A stretch of DNA of 64,000 nt from an uncultured Flavobacteriaceae bacterium (GCA_947494715.1 CANLWG010000016.1:1-64000); one strand, 5' to 3'; positions 8,355 through 17,464 are shown, counted from the first letter of the stretch. Program-made: numbers and translations. The notes: a model not told the origin generated them from the letters alone.

Positions 8355-10970
8355 CTATTCCTCCCGTAAGGTGTTTACGGGATTCTTGTTCGCGGCCTTG
8401 ATTGTTTGCGTGCTTACGGTCAAAAAAGCGATCCCTAAGGCCAACAATCCCGCCGATAAAAATATCCACCAATCCAAATGGATCCGATATGCAAAATCCT
8501 GAAGCCATCTGCCCATTCCCAACCCGGCTATGGGGACAGCAATAATCGCCGACACCAGCACAAGTCTTAAAAACCCTTTGGAGATAAGGCTTACGATATT
8601 GGTAGTGGAGGCACCAAGTACTTTGCGGATACCTATTTCCTTCGTACGGAGCAATATGTTATGGGTTACTAAACCAAAAAGACCGATGCAGGCTATAAAC
8701 AAGGCAATACCTGTAAAAATAGTAAAGAACTCTCCAAAACGCTTTTCGGATTGGTACAACTGATTATAGGATTCGTCCATAAATCGATGTTCAATAGGAA
8801 TCTGGGGCAAAAAGGCTTTAAGCGTCCTTTGAATATGGGCCAGGGAATTGTCCCAATCCTTCATTGTTGTTTTAATCACAATATTACCATATGCACTGCG
8901 ACGCTTGTTACCCAAAGCAAGGAATAATGGTTCTATGGCCAAATCAAAGGGTTGAAAATGAAAATCCTTAACAACACCAATTACCTGTTTATCATCAAAG
9001 GTTTTACCAATTGCGGACTCCCAACCTAGTGCATTGACAGCTGATTCGTTTAAAATGATGCTAGCGGTAGAGTCGGTCGGGTATTCCGGGGAATAATTCC
9101 GTCCTTCTACCAAAGACATCTCGAACAGGTCTATAAAATCATAGTCGATATAATTGCGATAGATCCAAAGCTTCTCTTGATCACCCTTTCCTTCCCATTT
9201 ATCTACAATGCCCTGAGACCCCATATTTAAGGGCAAAGAGCTGGCAAAAGAAATTTTTTCAATTTGGGGATGCGCCATTAATTCAGCCTTCAGGGCATCC
9301 TTCCGTTCATAAAAATCGGCCTGTCGGTAAGGAACATAAATTACCTGGTCCCTAGTATATCCCAACTTTTTGTTTTGGATATAGTCCAATTGTTTATAGA
9401 TGACCACACTTGCTATCGCCAATACAATGGCTGCGGTAAACTGCCCTACCACAAGTATGTTACGTAAAAAAGTACTCTCTCTTCCCTTTTTGAACCATCC
9501 CCCCTTTAGGGCCTTTATAGGAGTTATGGCGGATGATAATATGGCGGGGTACAGTCCTGAAAGTCCGCCCAATACAATGGCAATGGATAGCATAATCCCG
9601 AACACTGTACGATTGCCCTTTAAATCAAAAGAAATCTGCTGATCTATTAGTTGATTAAATACAGGTAGTAGGAAGTAGACCAATCCTATAGCCAGCCCAA
9701 AACTAAAAAAGGTAATGAAAATGGACTCTACCATGAATTGATTCACCAATTGGATCCTTTTGGCCCCCAATACCTTACGCATACCCACTTCTTTGGAGCG
9801 CCCTGCCGACCGGGCGGATGCTAAATTCATATAGTTGATGGAGGCCAATAACAAGATGACCAGGGCAATGGAAGCAGAAAAGTAAATATAACGGATATCA
9901 CTATTCGCACTAATTTCAAAATTAATCTGGGAACGCAGATGTATGTCCCTTAAAGGTTGAAGAAAAAACTTAGGCTTAAATGAAGATCGTTTATATGCCG
10001 TTTCTAAATGAGTGTCCAGCATTCCAAATTTTGCTTCCAATTCTTTATACTTATAACCTTCGGGCAAAACAATATAGGCCCTGTAGTTATTACTACCCCA
10101 ACGGCCCAGGTCATCTTGATACCAAGGCAGGTTTTGAAAGGAAGTGATATAGTCAAAATCAAAGTGTTGGTTTTTAGGAGTATCCGCTACAACTCCCTTT
10201 ACGGTGAGCGGCCGTTCATTTTCAAAGTGTAAGGTCTTTCCAATTGGAGATTCTTTCCCAAAGTATTTTTTTGCCAACGATTCAGTTAAAATAACGGCAT
10301 CCGGATCCCTTAGAGCCTCTTTTCCTATTCCTTCTTTAATGGGATAGGTAAAAACCTCGAATAGGTGCTCGTCCGCAAACAAACCTCGTTCGTAAAAAGT
10401 TTGTTCTTCAAGGGTAAATAAGGCATCGTATACTTGCAGGGTCGTGGCGGACTGTACTTCCGGAAAAAGTTCCTTCAAAGCAGGTACCAACGGCATAGGA
10501 GCCAATGCAAAACGATCAGTACCCCTAAAATTATTTCCTTTTTGGATTTGGGATACCCTATAGATCCGATCTCCTTTTTCATGATGTTCATCATAGCTCA
10601 ATTCATATTGGATATACAGGGAGATTAGAATAAAGCAAATCATTCCAATGGTCATCCCACCGATATTTATTAATGTAAAGACACGATGTTTTAATAGATT
10701 CCGGAACCCTATTTTTAAATAATTTTTGAACATATCACGATCAAAGATGTTAAGTGTCACGGGGAACGACCTTATCAACCCTGGCCTGAAAAGTCGGAGT
10801 ACGTCTAATATAAAAAGTCGTTTTGCGCTACCTGTCCCCTGTTCTTCCAGTCTTTTTCCAAACCTTTCCCTAAGGTCACCTTCCAAATCTTCCACATAGT
10901 CGGGTCGGCAGAACCAACGGAAAAAGGCGAGCATCCATTTTGGTGGATTATGGTTGTTTTTTTTAAGCAT
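8355..10970 (-). CDS. ABC transporter permease with N-terminal PadR-associated prefix domain
   Basis: This 871-residue protein is a MacB/FtsX-type permease with two repeated halves. The first 65 or so residues form the short prefix domain (PPKWMLAFFRWFCRPD, then EGDLRERF) typical of permeases encoded beside PadR regulators. A transmembrane segment (about 100-122), a large periplasmic MacB-like domain and an FtsX segment with three helices (about 360-490, containing SAGRSKEVGMRKVLGAKR) follow. A second helix, periplasmic domain and FtsX segment (about 760-870, with RTKEIGIRKVLGAS) complete it. The gene overlaps the preceding padR by 8 bp. No ATPase gene is adjacent, so it must use an ATPase encoded elsewhere or act differently. 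The substrate is unknown; peptide or antimicrobial efflux is possible. Confidence 0.86.
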   Translation of the reverse strand: MLKKNNHNPPKWMLAFFRWFCRPDYVEDLEGDLRERFGKRLEEQGTGSAKRLFILDVLRLFRPGLIRSFPVTLNIFDRDMFKNYLKIGFRNLLKHRVFTLINIGGMTIGMICFILISLYIQYELSYDEHHEKGDRIYRVSQIQKGNNFRGTDRFALAPMPLVPALKELFPEVQSATTLQVYDALFTLEEQTFYERGLFADEHLFEVFTYPIKEGIGKEALRDPDAVILTESLAKKYFGKESPIGKTLHFENERPLTVKGVVADTPKNQHFDFDYITSFQNLPWYQDDLGRWGSNNYRAYIVLPEGYKYKELEAKFGMLDTHLETAYKRSSFKPKFFLQPLRDIHLRSQINFEISANSDIRYIYFSASIALVILLLASINYMNLASARSAGRSKEVGMRKVLGAKRIQLVNQFMVESIFITFFSFGLAIGLVYFLLPVFNQLIDQQISFDLKGNRTVFGIMLSIAIVLGGLSGLYPAILSSAITPIKALKGGWFKKGRESTFLRNILVVGQFTAAIVLAIASVVIYKQLDYIQNKKLGYTRDQVIYVPYRQADFYERKDALKAELMAHPQIEKISFASSLPLNMGSQGIVDKWEGKGDQEKLWIYRNYIDYDFIDLFEMSLVEGRNYSPEYPTDSTASIILNESAVNALGWESAIGKTFDDKQVIGVVKDFHFQPFDLAIEPLFLALGNKRRSAYGNIVIKTTMKDWDNSLAHIQRTLKAFLPQIPIEHRFMDESYNQLYQSEKRFGEFFTIFTGIALFIACIGLFGLVTHNILLRTKEIGIRKVLGASTTNIVSLISKGFLRLVLVSAIIAVPIAGLGMGRWLQDFAYRIHLDWWIFLSAGLLALGIAFLTVSTQTIKAANKNPVNTLREE

Positions 10971-11301
10971 GACCGTTTCTAAAATCCAAATTAGGGATAG
11001 CGTTCCATAGGCTCATTCGTTGCTCCTTTGTAGTCTCCAATACCTTTCTCCCATAACTGGTAAGAGTGAAATACCGCTTGCGCTTGCCTCCCCTTATTTT
11101 GGTCGCTTCCCCGAACTTGGATGAGAGGTGCCCCTTTTTTTCCAATCGCCTTAGGACCGTTTGCAATGAGCCGATACTCACTTTTCGGTCCAATCGTCGT
11201 TCCATTTCATCTATAATGGCAATACCATAGGCCTCTTCATGCAATATAGCCACGGTAAGAAGTACCACTTCTTCAAATTCCCCTAGGTGATGTTTGCTCA
11301 T
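10963..11301 (-). CDS. PadR family transcriptional regulator
   Basis: A winged-helix regulator of about 112 residues starting MSKHHLGEFEEVVLL. An ATG two codons upstream (11307) is equally possible. The YGIAIIDEMERR, VSIGSLQTVLRRLEKKGHL and GKRKRYFTLTSYGRKVLE segments are the helix-turn-helix, recognition helix and wing of PadR proteins, and the usual C-terminal dimerisation helices are short. The stop overlaps the permease start by 8 bp, so regulator and permease are translationally coupled. It probably represses its own operon until a ligand binds. A paralogous padR-permease pair lies about 0.9 kb away on the other strand. Confidence 0.9.
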   Translation of the reverse strand: MSKHHLGEFEEVVLLTVAILHEEAYGIAIIDEMERRLDRKVSIGSLQTVLRRLEKKGHLSSKFGEATKIRGGKRKRYFTLTSYGRKVLETTKEQRMSLWNAIPNLDFRNGHA

Positions 11302-11609
11302 GATCATATATTTAACTCAAATGTAGCTAATATTATAATATCGACCAATATATTCTATTTAAATGTAGTTTTTATTACGTAAGGTTAACTGCTGAATTAC
11401 CCTCATATATCCAAAAACAAACATATTAGAGGATATGAGGTCTGTTGTTCACCTTGTTCTATTAAACCGTTCTTTGAAAAGGGCATATAATTACCATATA
11501 GGCGAATGAGGCTGTACTTTTTTTTACTAATTCGCATGACGCAACTATTTTAAGAAATCGCAATCTTATTATTAAAACTATTCCCTCTTTTAGGGATTAA
11601 CTTTTTTCA
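11302..11609. other. Divergent control region between padR and a lipoprotein gene
   Basis: About 300 AT-rich bases with no gene. A perfect 10-bp palindrome (TATTATAATA) is at 11331-11340, overlapped by an ATAT-CGACCA-ATAT dyad at 11338-11351. The octamer AAATGTAG occurs at 11319-11326 and 11361-11368, 42 bp apart. These are candidate PadR-binding elements, but AT-rich DNA yields such matches easily. Confidence 0.35.
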
Positions 11610-11963
11610 ATGAAAAACGGACTAATATTAAAACTGGCTTTTCTTCTTATTTGTCCTTTTTTGGCAAATTGCTCTGATGATGATGAAAATAATATCATTG
11701 AAAATCAGGAAGGAACTGTTTTGGGTGGGGCATCGTGTAATACCGAAAATAATGGTCTCGCCGTTCGAATTGATGTTGATAGTTTTGACTCTCCTAATTT
11801 CATAGTAACAGCGACCCTGCCGGACAGCCTTAAACAAGAGGGGCTTAGAATTAAATTTGATATGGAACTGTCAATGGAGGGAATAACATTTTGCACTGCG
11901 AATTTCTTCCCGAACCAATTTTATAAAGTTAGTAACACAATGCCTATAGCAAATAAGAATTAA
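11610..11963 (+). CDS. Small hypothetical lipoprotein
   Basis: This protein of 117 residues has a type II signal peptide: a hydrophobic stretch, then a lipobox ending in LANC at Cys21, followed by an acidic SDDDEN tail that is common in Bacteroidota surface lipoproteins. The remainder contains two further cysteines (Cys43 and Cys94) and reads like a small beta-rich domain (GLAVRIDVDSFDSPNFIVTA). It ends abruptly with MPIANKN. No family was recognised. It stands alone between the two padR-permease pairs, which could mean that it belongs to the same response, but no sequence evidence shows this. Confidence 0.7.
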   Translation: MKNGLILKLAFLLICPFLANCSDDDENNIIENQEGTVLGGASCNTENNGLAVRIDVDSFDSPNFIVTATLPDSLKQEGLRIKFDMELSMEGITFCTANFFPNQFYKVSNTMPIANKN

Positions 11964-12179
11964 TTTTACCCTCATGATTGCCTTTTTCTTTGACCGGTAA
12001 TGACAGAATCTGAAATCATTGTGTTCATAGTATTTCAAGAGTTTTAAAAACCAACATTTAATAGGAGCCTTTGCTCCTTTCTTCGCCCCGATCTTTTAAT
12101 CGGCGGATTAAAAGAACCGAATAAAGATTGTATGGCAATACGTCTCGGTTAGCTACACACAAAAAGCTATCAAATCATT

Positions 12180-12246
12180 TTATACAAATATTAATGATAT
12201 ATATCGAAAAACCTATATATTTGTTATACAAAAATTAATGATATAT
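12180..12246 (+). repeat. Direct repeat spanning the padR promoter and start codon
   Basis: A 23-bp sequence at 12180-12202 recurs at 12224-12246 with a single difference (position 10), giving a period of 44 bp. The second copy contains the padR start codon at 12238. A TATATTTG element at 12216-12223, a match to the Bacteroidota -7 box TAnnTTTG, lies between the copies. The arrangement would let a regulator bound to the repeats block transcription and initiation of padR. It is a candidate autoregulatory site. Confidence 0.55.
12216..12223 (+). promoter_or_regulatory. Possible -7 promoter element of the second padR
   Basis: TATATTTG matches the Bacteroidota TAnnTTTG consensus exactly. Transcription would start a few bases before the ATG at 12238, leaving almost no leader. 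No convincing TTTG at the -33 position was found, so confidence is modest. Confidence 0.4.
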
Positions 12247-12576
12247 GAAATGATACAGAGTTTAGGCCATTTGGAAGAAAATATTCTATTAATCGTAATG
12301 ATCGAAAAGGAGGCCTATGGGGTATCCATAGCCGAAGCCTATGAAAGACATATAGGTAAGAGTATTTCTATACCCGCCGTCCATACTGTTTTAAAAAGGT
12401 TGCAACAAAAAGGTCTGGTCAGATCTCAAATGGGAGGAGCCACTCCCGAGCGGGGAGGGCGGCGTAAAAGAATATTTGAAGCCACCGCACGTGGTTACAA
12501 TGTAATTGCCGAGATTCGGAAAAACCGAATATATTTTTGGTCGTTGATTCCAAAACTGAACATTCAAAATGGATAA
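12238..12576 (+). CDS. PadR family transcriptional regulator
   Basis: A 112-residue winged-helix protein paralogous to the PadR about 1 kb upstream on the other strand. Shared landmarks are LEENILLIVMIEKEAYGVSI, SISIPAVHTVLKRLQQKGLV and the wing GGRRKRIFEATARGYN. An internal Met at codon 5 (MIQSLGHLEE) is a possible alternative start. Its last 8 bases overlap the permease gene that follows, the same coupling as in the first pair. The direct repeat around its start codon is the likely operator. The ligand is unknown. Confidence 0.9.
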   Translation: MIYEMIQSLGHLEENILLIVMIEKEAYGVSIAEAYERHIGKSISIPAVHTVLKRLQQKGLVRSQMGGATPERGGRRKRIFEATARGYNVIAEIRKNRIYFWSLIPKLNIQNG

Positions 12577-15256
12577 TAAAAAGCCGAACAAACAGGATTT
12601 GGATCCTCCTAAATGGGCCGATAGGTTCCTTGAATGGTATTGCTCACCCCATCTTTTGAATGAAATCCAGGGAGACCTTTATGAGGCATTCTCAATAAGG
12701 GTCAAAAAATATGGTCATCGAAAGGCTCGGCTTATGTTTATTAAAGAAGTGCTCCTATTTTGCAAACCATCATCTTTTAAAAAATCAAGTAACATCCCAA
12801 ACCTTCCCATTATGCTAAGTTTTTTTAGATATTATCTCAAGACCACCTTTCGGAATTTGGTAAAAAATAAGGCGTTTGCCAGCATCAATATTTTTGGATT
12901 GGTCCTTGGTATGACCGCTTTTCTTTTAATCCTCAACTATGCGTGGTTTGAACTTAGCTATGATGAATTCCACGAAAAAGGGAGTCAAATTTATAGAATC
13001 AGGAACGATCACTTCTCCAATGGAATTTCCACATATAACAGGGCCATCACGTATCGTGATGCAGGCCCTAGTCTTAAAGAGGAATTTCCCGAAGTTTTGG
13101 ATTTCACCAGAATGAACGGGTTGTTTGGACGAAACCTTGTAGTGACCTATGCCAATGATAACGGAATAGCCAATACCTTTAAAGAAGAAGATGTTTATTA
13201 TGTAGATGATAACTTTCTCTCCATGTTCACATTCCCCTTGATTAAAGGAGATCCTGCGCAAGCTCTAAAAGATATGAGTTCGGTAGTTCTTTCGGAAAGT
13301 ATTGCCATCAAATACTTTGGAACGGAAAATCCCATAGGCAAGATAATCACTGTGGATGGCAATGAGTCCTTTACAGTAACAGGGCTTCTTAAGAATATCC
13401 CATCAAATTCCCATATGAAGTTTGATATTCTCTTCCCCATAAAAAGTTTATCCGAATACCAAAATAGAAACAACAAAATGTGGTCGGGTGGTGGCGGAGA
13501 CGTGGCGTATACCTACGTACTACTGGCAAATGGCGTAAATCCAGCTTTGCTGGAAAGAAAGTTTCACGATTTTCTGGGTAAACATCAGGTTCCGCATATA
13601 ACCGGAACCGAAATTACCGATCAGTTCGTCCTACAACCATTGAAGAGAATTCATTTACATTCCGATTTGGAGTTTGAAATCAAGGCCAACGGCAATTCAA
13701 AAATGGTCACTTTTTTAATGATTATAGGGTTTCTTGTATTGTCTATCGCATGGATAAATTACATAAATCTCTCTGCTGTAAGGGCTACCAAGAGGGCAAA
13801 GGAGGTGGGTGTAAGAAAGGTAATCGGGGCTACCAAGGGACAGCTCGCAAAGCAATTTATCACGGAAGCATTGGTACTCAATTTTATGGCCTCCTTGCTT
13901 TCGGTGGTTTTAATCCTTGTCCTATTTCCAAAGTTCAAGGATTTGACAGGGTTGGCAATGGAACCTGTTTTTTTTAGCAATCATATGTTCCTGCTTTCAT
14001 TGGTTCTGTTTATCGTATTCGGTGCTATTCTGTCCGGTCTTTATCCTGCTTTTGTTATGTCTTCCTTTGAACCATTGGTTGCCTTAAAAGGGAAAGTGGG
14101 GCAAAAATTTAAGGGTATTTCTTTGGTAAAGGGAATGACAGTATTTCAATATGCAATTTCGATTATTTTATTGGCAGGCACATTTACCGTTTTCAAACAG
14201 GTCGATTTCATGCAGAATCAGGATCTGGGAATAGAAATAGATCAGACCATAGTTATAAACGCACCTAAAATAACAAAGGACAACTATGCTTCCGTTCTGG
14301 AATCCTTTAGGGAAGAGACTCTTAAACATCCCGATTATATTGAAATGACCGCCTCCTCCGAGATTCCCGGTAGACCGTTCAATGCCACCTCCATGATGGC
14401 CCCATCTGGCGCCAGCAGGGAACAGCACAAAAGATATGCTAGTGCTTGGGTGGATTATGACTTCTTACCGATATTTGGCCTGGATCTGATTAGTGGGAGA
14501 AATTTCTCGAAAGATTTTCAAACGGATGAAAGTGCCATTATTGTAAATGAGGGATTTGTAAAATCCTTAGGTTTTATGAAGCCGAAAGATGCGATCGGCC
14601 AATTGATTTCTTCAAATAGGGGTGCGGCTAAAATAATCGGCGTTGTAAATAATTATCATCAGGTTTCCCTTGAGAAAGCTGTTGAACCAGCTGCCTTCTT
14701 CTTAAATTCCGAGAGAAATAGGAAGTATATTTCCTTTAGAATAAGTTCAAAGAATCTGTCAGGTACTATCAATACACTTCAAAAGGAGTACGAGGCCATG
14801 TTTCCTGGAAATCCGTTTGAATTTTTCTTTCTTGATGATTATTTCGATCAACAATATAAAGCGGACAGATCCTTCGGAACAGTTTTCTTGCTTTTTAGCA
14901 TCCTGGCCCTATTTATTACCTGCTTGGGACTATTTAATCTATCTTTTATGACTACGCTGAATCGCATTGGGGAAATTGCCGTAAGAAAGGTGCTCGGAGC
15001 TTCTACCCCGTCGATTGTAATGCTGTTTTCAAAAGATTTTATTAAGCCGATAGCGCTAGGTTCTTTCATAGGGATTCCCATTATTTGGGTCATTCTTCGG
15101 GAGTGGCTGTCCAATTATGCGTTCCGAATTGACATTTCTTTTTGGTTATTGTTCACTCCGGTAATCTTAACTCTTATAATCGCCAGCATTACCATGAGTT
15201 ACCATATTTTAAGAGTTGCAAGAAGCAATACCGTGGAAAGTTTAAGGATTGAATGA
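12569..15256 (+). CDS. ABC transporter permease with N-terminal PadR-associated prefix domain
   Basis: This 895-residue permease is a paralogue of the one at 8355-10970, with the same order of parts. A prefix domain (PPKWADRFLEWYCSP, EIQGDLYEAF; about 13-60) is followed by a first transmembrane helix near 105-127, a periplasmic MacB-like domain, and an FtsX unit around 385-510 with ATKRAKEVGVRKVIGATK. The second half repeats this and ends with an FtsX unit (about 780-890, LNRIGEIAVRKVLGAS). It overlaps padR by 8 bp and no ATPase gene is adjacent. The function is unknown; MacB-like mechanotransmission of a peptide or lipid substrate is the family expectation. Confidence 0.86.
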   Translation: MDNKKPNKQDLDPPKWADRFLEWYCSPHLLNEIQGDLYEAFSIRVKKYGHRKARLMFIKEVLLFCKPSSFKKSSNIPNLPIMLSFFRYYLKTTFRNLVKNKAFASINIFGLVLGMTAFLLILNYAWFELSYDEFHEKGSQIYRIRNDHFSNGISTYNRAITYRDAGPSLKEEFPEVLDFTRMNGLFGRNLVVTYANDNGIANTFKEEDVYYVDDNFLSMFTFPLIKGDPAQALKDMSSVVLSESIAIKYFGTENPIGKIITVDGNESFTVTGLLKNIPSNSHMKFDILFPIKSLSEYQNRNNKMWSGGGGDVAYTYVLLANGVNPALLERKFHDFLGKHQVPHITGTEITDQFVLQPLKRIHLHSDLEFEIKANGNSKMVTFLMIIGFLVLSIAWINYINLSAVRATKRAKEVGVRKVIGATKGQLAKQFITEALVLNFMASLLSVVLILVLFPKFKDLTGLAMEPVFFSNHMFLLSLVLFIVFGAILSGLYPAFVMSSFEPLVALKGKVGQKFKGISLVKGMTVFQYAISIILLAGTFTVFKQVDFMQNQDLGIEIDQTIVINAPKITKDNYASVLESFREETLKHPDYIEMTASSEIPGRPFNATSMMAPSGASREQHKRYASAWVDYDFLPIFGLDLISGRNFSKDFQTDESAIIVNEGFVKSLGFMKPKDAIGQLISSNRGAAKIIGVVNNYHQVSLEKAVEPAAFFLNSERNRKYISFRISSKNLSGTINTLQKEYEAMFPGNPFEFFFLDDYFDQQYKADRSFGTVFLLFSILALFITCLGLFNLSFMTTLNRIGEIAVRKVLGASTPSIVMLFSKDFIKPIALGSFIGIPIIWVILREWLSNYAFRIDISFWLLFTPVILTLIIASITMSYHILRVARSNTVESLRIE

Positions 15257-15607
15257 GTTTTGGGTATTTTAAATGAGTACTGCTACAATTGCGTCTACTG
15301 CTTAATACGTTCCTTTAAAACGAACATTTTTGAGGATAAGGAATTTACCAACAGCGTTAGGGTCTGTGATTTTGATCATCCAGAAAATCCGGAATCCAAT
15401 CATTTTGGATCTCCGATTCCCCTTGAATTGGAAATAGGAGGTTCCAAAGGGGATAGCGGTGGCGGAGTGTTCATGTACCAAAATGGTACGTATGTTTTGG
15501 TCGGAATTGTTTCCGGGGCATTGAACCGTAGAATCAAATACGGTTCCGTGATGGCTCTGGCAAGGGTTTCAAAAGCGAACGAATGGATAGATTCGGTTGT
15601 CGATTAA
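15257..15607 (+). pseudogene. Truncated trypsin-like (S1) serine protease remnant
   Basis: The open frame after the permease stop encodes GGSKGDSGGGVFMYQNGTYV, the substrate-pocket and active-serine region of S1 proteases (GDSGG), then LVGIVSGALN and a C-terminal helix typical of the fold's end. The stretch that should hold the catalytic His and Asp is missing, because the frame abuts the permease gene. No ATG precedes the active-site serine; only a TTG at 15260 would give a 115-residue product. It is best read as the 3' end of a protease gene whose 5' part was lost when the permease pair became its neighbour. Confidence 0.6.
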
Positions 15608-15712
15608 ACACATTCACTTCTGTACGAATCTGTTTTCTAATGAGGTAATTGCCATCAATATGTGAGGATAATGACTTATTCACGGTTCTAGGCTCACTTT
15701 GCTACGGCGGAT

Positions 15713-15738
15713 TTTCCCCTTGTTTGCAAAAGGGGAAA
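15713..15738. terminator. Hairpin with 9-bp stem between protease remnant and next gene
   Basis: TTTCCCCTT (15713-15721) pairs perfectly with AAGGGGAAA (15730-15738) across an 8-base loop. No T-run follows on the plus strand, so it is either a weak terminator for the padR-permease transcript or a structural repeat. Confidence 0.45.
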
Positions 15739-15812
15739 CCTGTGGACTAAAAGTTTTCATATACACCATTTTCATTAGTAGCGATATGGGAAAAGAGTAC
15801 TAAATTTATGCC

Positions 15813-16193
15813 GTGATCCGTCGCATTAGAAATAGTAGATTTATTAGAATACTCTGGGGGTTAATGGGCTTATATCTCCTAAATATCAGTGTGGACACTG
15901 CAGATGCCAATCCCGAACACATCGCCGAAGACCTTACCATCAATGACCAAGAGAGTTTGGTTGAAATTATTGTCGAAAAAATATTAGGATTCGAGAATGC
16001 CTTTGCCGAATACGACGACCATGATAAAGAAGATCATGATAAAAAGAATAAAATCGACTTGATCGTTCTACTTTCAGTTGAACAAACCAGCTCAAAAAAG
16101 CCTTTTGAAACAAGAAGACAAGCATACCCAAATCACAGGGCATACTTAACAAAAGGGTATTGCCAACTTCACACTCCTCCACCCAAAATTTGA
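15813..16193 (+). CDS. Small exported protein of unknown function (conserved partner of next gene)
   Basis: The protein has 126 residues and begins at a GTG (the nearby ATG at 15808 is out of frame). An internal ATG at codon 18 is an alternative. An N-terminal hydrophobic segment (ILWGLMGLYLLNISVDTADA) looks like a signal peptide. The rest has a helical acidic part (NDQESLVEIIVEKILGFENA), a cluster of Asp, His and Lys (DDHDKEDHDKKNK, about 68-80) that might bind metal, and a C-terminal TPPPKI. From memory, short proteins with this ISVDTAD...DQES...TPPPKI layout recur in flavobacteria; this needs a search. The next gene starts 82 bp downstream on the same strand. Confidence 0.65.
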   Translation: MIRRIRNSRFIRILWGLMGLYLLNISVDTADANPEHIAEDLTINDQESLVEIIVEKILGFENAFAEYDDHDKEDHDKKNKIDLIVLLSVEQTSSKKPFETRRQAYPNHRAYLTKGYCQLHTPPPKI

Positions 16194-16275
16194 TTTGTTT
16201 TTAGGTATACCCCATTATCCGATTTTTAAAAAATAAAGATTGGACAAATTCCTTATTCAAAAAAAATAGATCAAT

Positions 16276-17133
16276 ATGAATATTAAAAACATAGTGGTGC
16301 CAATTTTCCTATTGGCATCATCAACATACATTTTGGCACAAACTAAAGAAGCAAAAATAGACAGCCTTTATATACAAGAAGTAGAAGACCTCAAGGAACC
16401 CGGCAAGGTGTTGCATGCAGAGCCGTTGTATATAGACCTTATAAGAGACCTTGGAGCCAGAAAAGGTGAGAGAGAATGGAACTTAGGTTTAGGGCTCACC
16501 GATAATTTAAGGTTTGATTCTTATGAAGCTTTAATCGAGTATGAGTGGGCTCCTATTGACCGTTTAGGCTTGGAAGTAGAATTGCCGTTCACTTTTTATT
16601 CGCCCTTGAACGGTGTGGCAAAAGATTCCGTTCCTTCAAATCAATTGAACAGTATAAAATTAGCGGCCCAATGGTCTTTCTTTGTAAATGAACCCATGGC
16701 AACATCAATGGCCATCGGTTACATTAATGAATTTGAGTTATCCGATTTTGAAAATTTTGGGAATCCTTTCATAAAAGGGAATGTGTATAACCCCTTCTTG
16801 GTCATAGCCAAGCGTTGGGGAAACAATTTTCACTCATTGGTCTACACGGGGCCAATGCTAGAACAGAATTTCCAAACCAAAGACTTTAGCACAGCTTACC
16901 ACATTAATACCTGTTTTCATTATATGATAACGGGCACAAGGAACTTCATTGGTATTGAATTCAACAAAACTATGGACAATGAAGACTTTGATATGACAAT
17001 GCGCCCACAAATGCGAATTGGTATAGCAGAAAATCTTTTGATAGGAATAGTGGCCGGAATACCGGTCAGTAGGGAAAATGAAAGGTTTAGCTCTTTTGTT
17101 AGGCTTATATGGGAACCAGCGCATAAGGAATGA
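16276..17133 (+). CDS. Putative outer-membrane beta-barrel protein, HAEPLYIDLIRDLGARKGE type
   Basis: A 285-residue exported protein with a signal peptide (about 1-22, ending ILAQ). The N-terminal HAEPLYIDLIRDLGARKGE block (about 47-65) precedes alternating amphipathic strands such as EWNLGLGLTDNLRF and RLGLEVELPFTFYSP, ending in FVRLIWEP, which fits a small barrel or a transporter-like outer-membrane protein. No catalytic motif is visible. With the small protein upstream it forms a two-gene unit. I know of no experimental function. A role in metal, phosphate or solute handling would be a guess. Confidence 0.65.
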   Translation: MNIKNIVVPIFLLASSTYILAQTKEAKIDSLYIQEVEDLKEPGKVLHAEPLYIDLIRDLGARKGEREWNLGLGLTDNLRFDSYEALIEYEWAPIDRLGLEVELPFTFYSPLNGVAKDSVPSNQLNSIKLAAQWSFFVNEPMATSMAIGYINEFELSDFENFGNPFIKGNVYNPFLVIAKRWGNNFHSLVYTGPMLEQNFQTKDFSTAYHINTCFHYMITGTRNFIGIEFNKTMDNEDFDMTMRPQMRIGIAENLLIGIVAGIPVSRENERFSSFVRLIWEPAHKE

Positions 17134-17464
17134 AATATACCCACCAGAGGTAAAAATAAAGCATAGGGTGGCTTGTAGGTCTGGAAAGTGAGTTTTCAAT
17201 AATACCCTTTTATCTGAGGAATAAAAAAGGCCTCAAAAAACCCTATGTTTTAGTACCAAACCAGTACCATTAAAAAGATGGAAAAGTCTATTCCGATCGA
17301 AAAACTAGATATATACAGGTATGCCTAAAGTGATAAAATTGATGTGGGTTTAGCGACTAGTCCATTCTTGGACCATGAACTTATTTTGAATTTGAGTAAT
17401 CTGTTTTTTTTTGATGATGGTAATAAACGGGAACATAGTTTTTCAAAAGAGCACACTGCTAAAA
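17134..17464. other. Intergenic region, no gene seen
   Basis: About 330 AT-rich bases between converging transcription units. Short frames on both strands lack homology signals. The minus strand here follows the sdhC-like fragment and may contain further decayed sequence of the same gene, but none could be recognised in any frame. Confidence 0.5.

Noticed and set aside
15260-15607. A complete gene for a small serine protease with a TTG start
   Set aside because: The catalytic His and Asp of the S1 fold are absent and no usual start is present, so it was recorded as a remnant.
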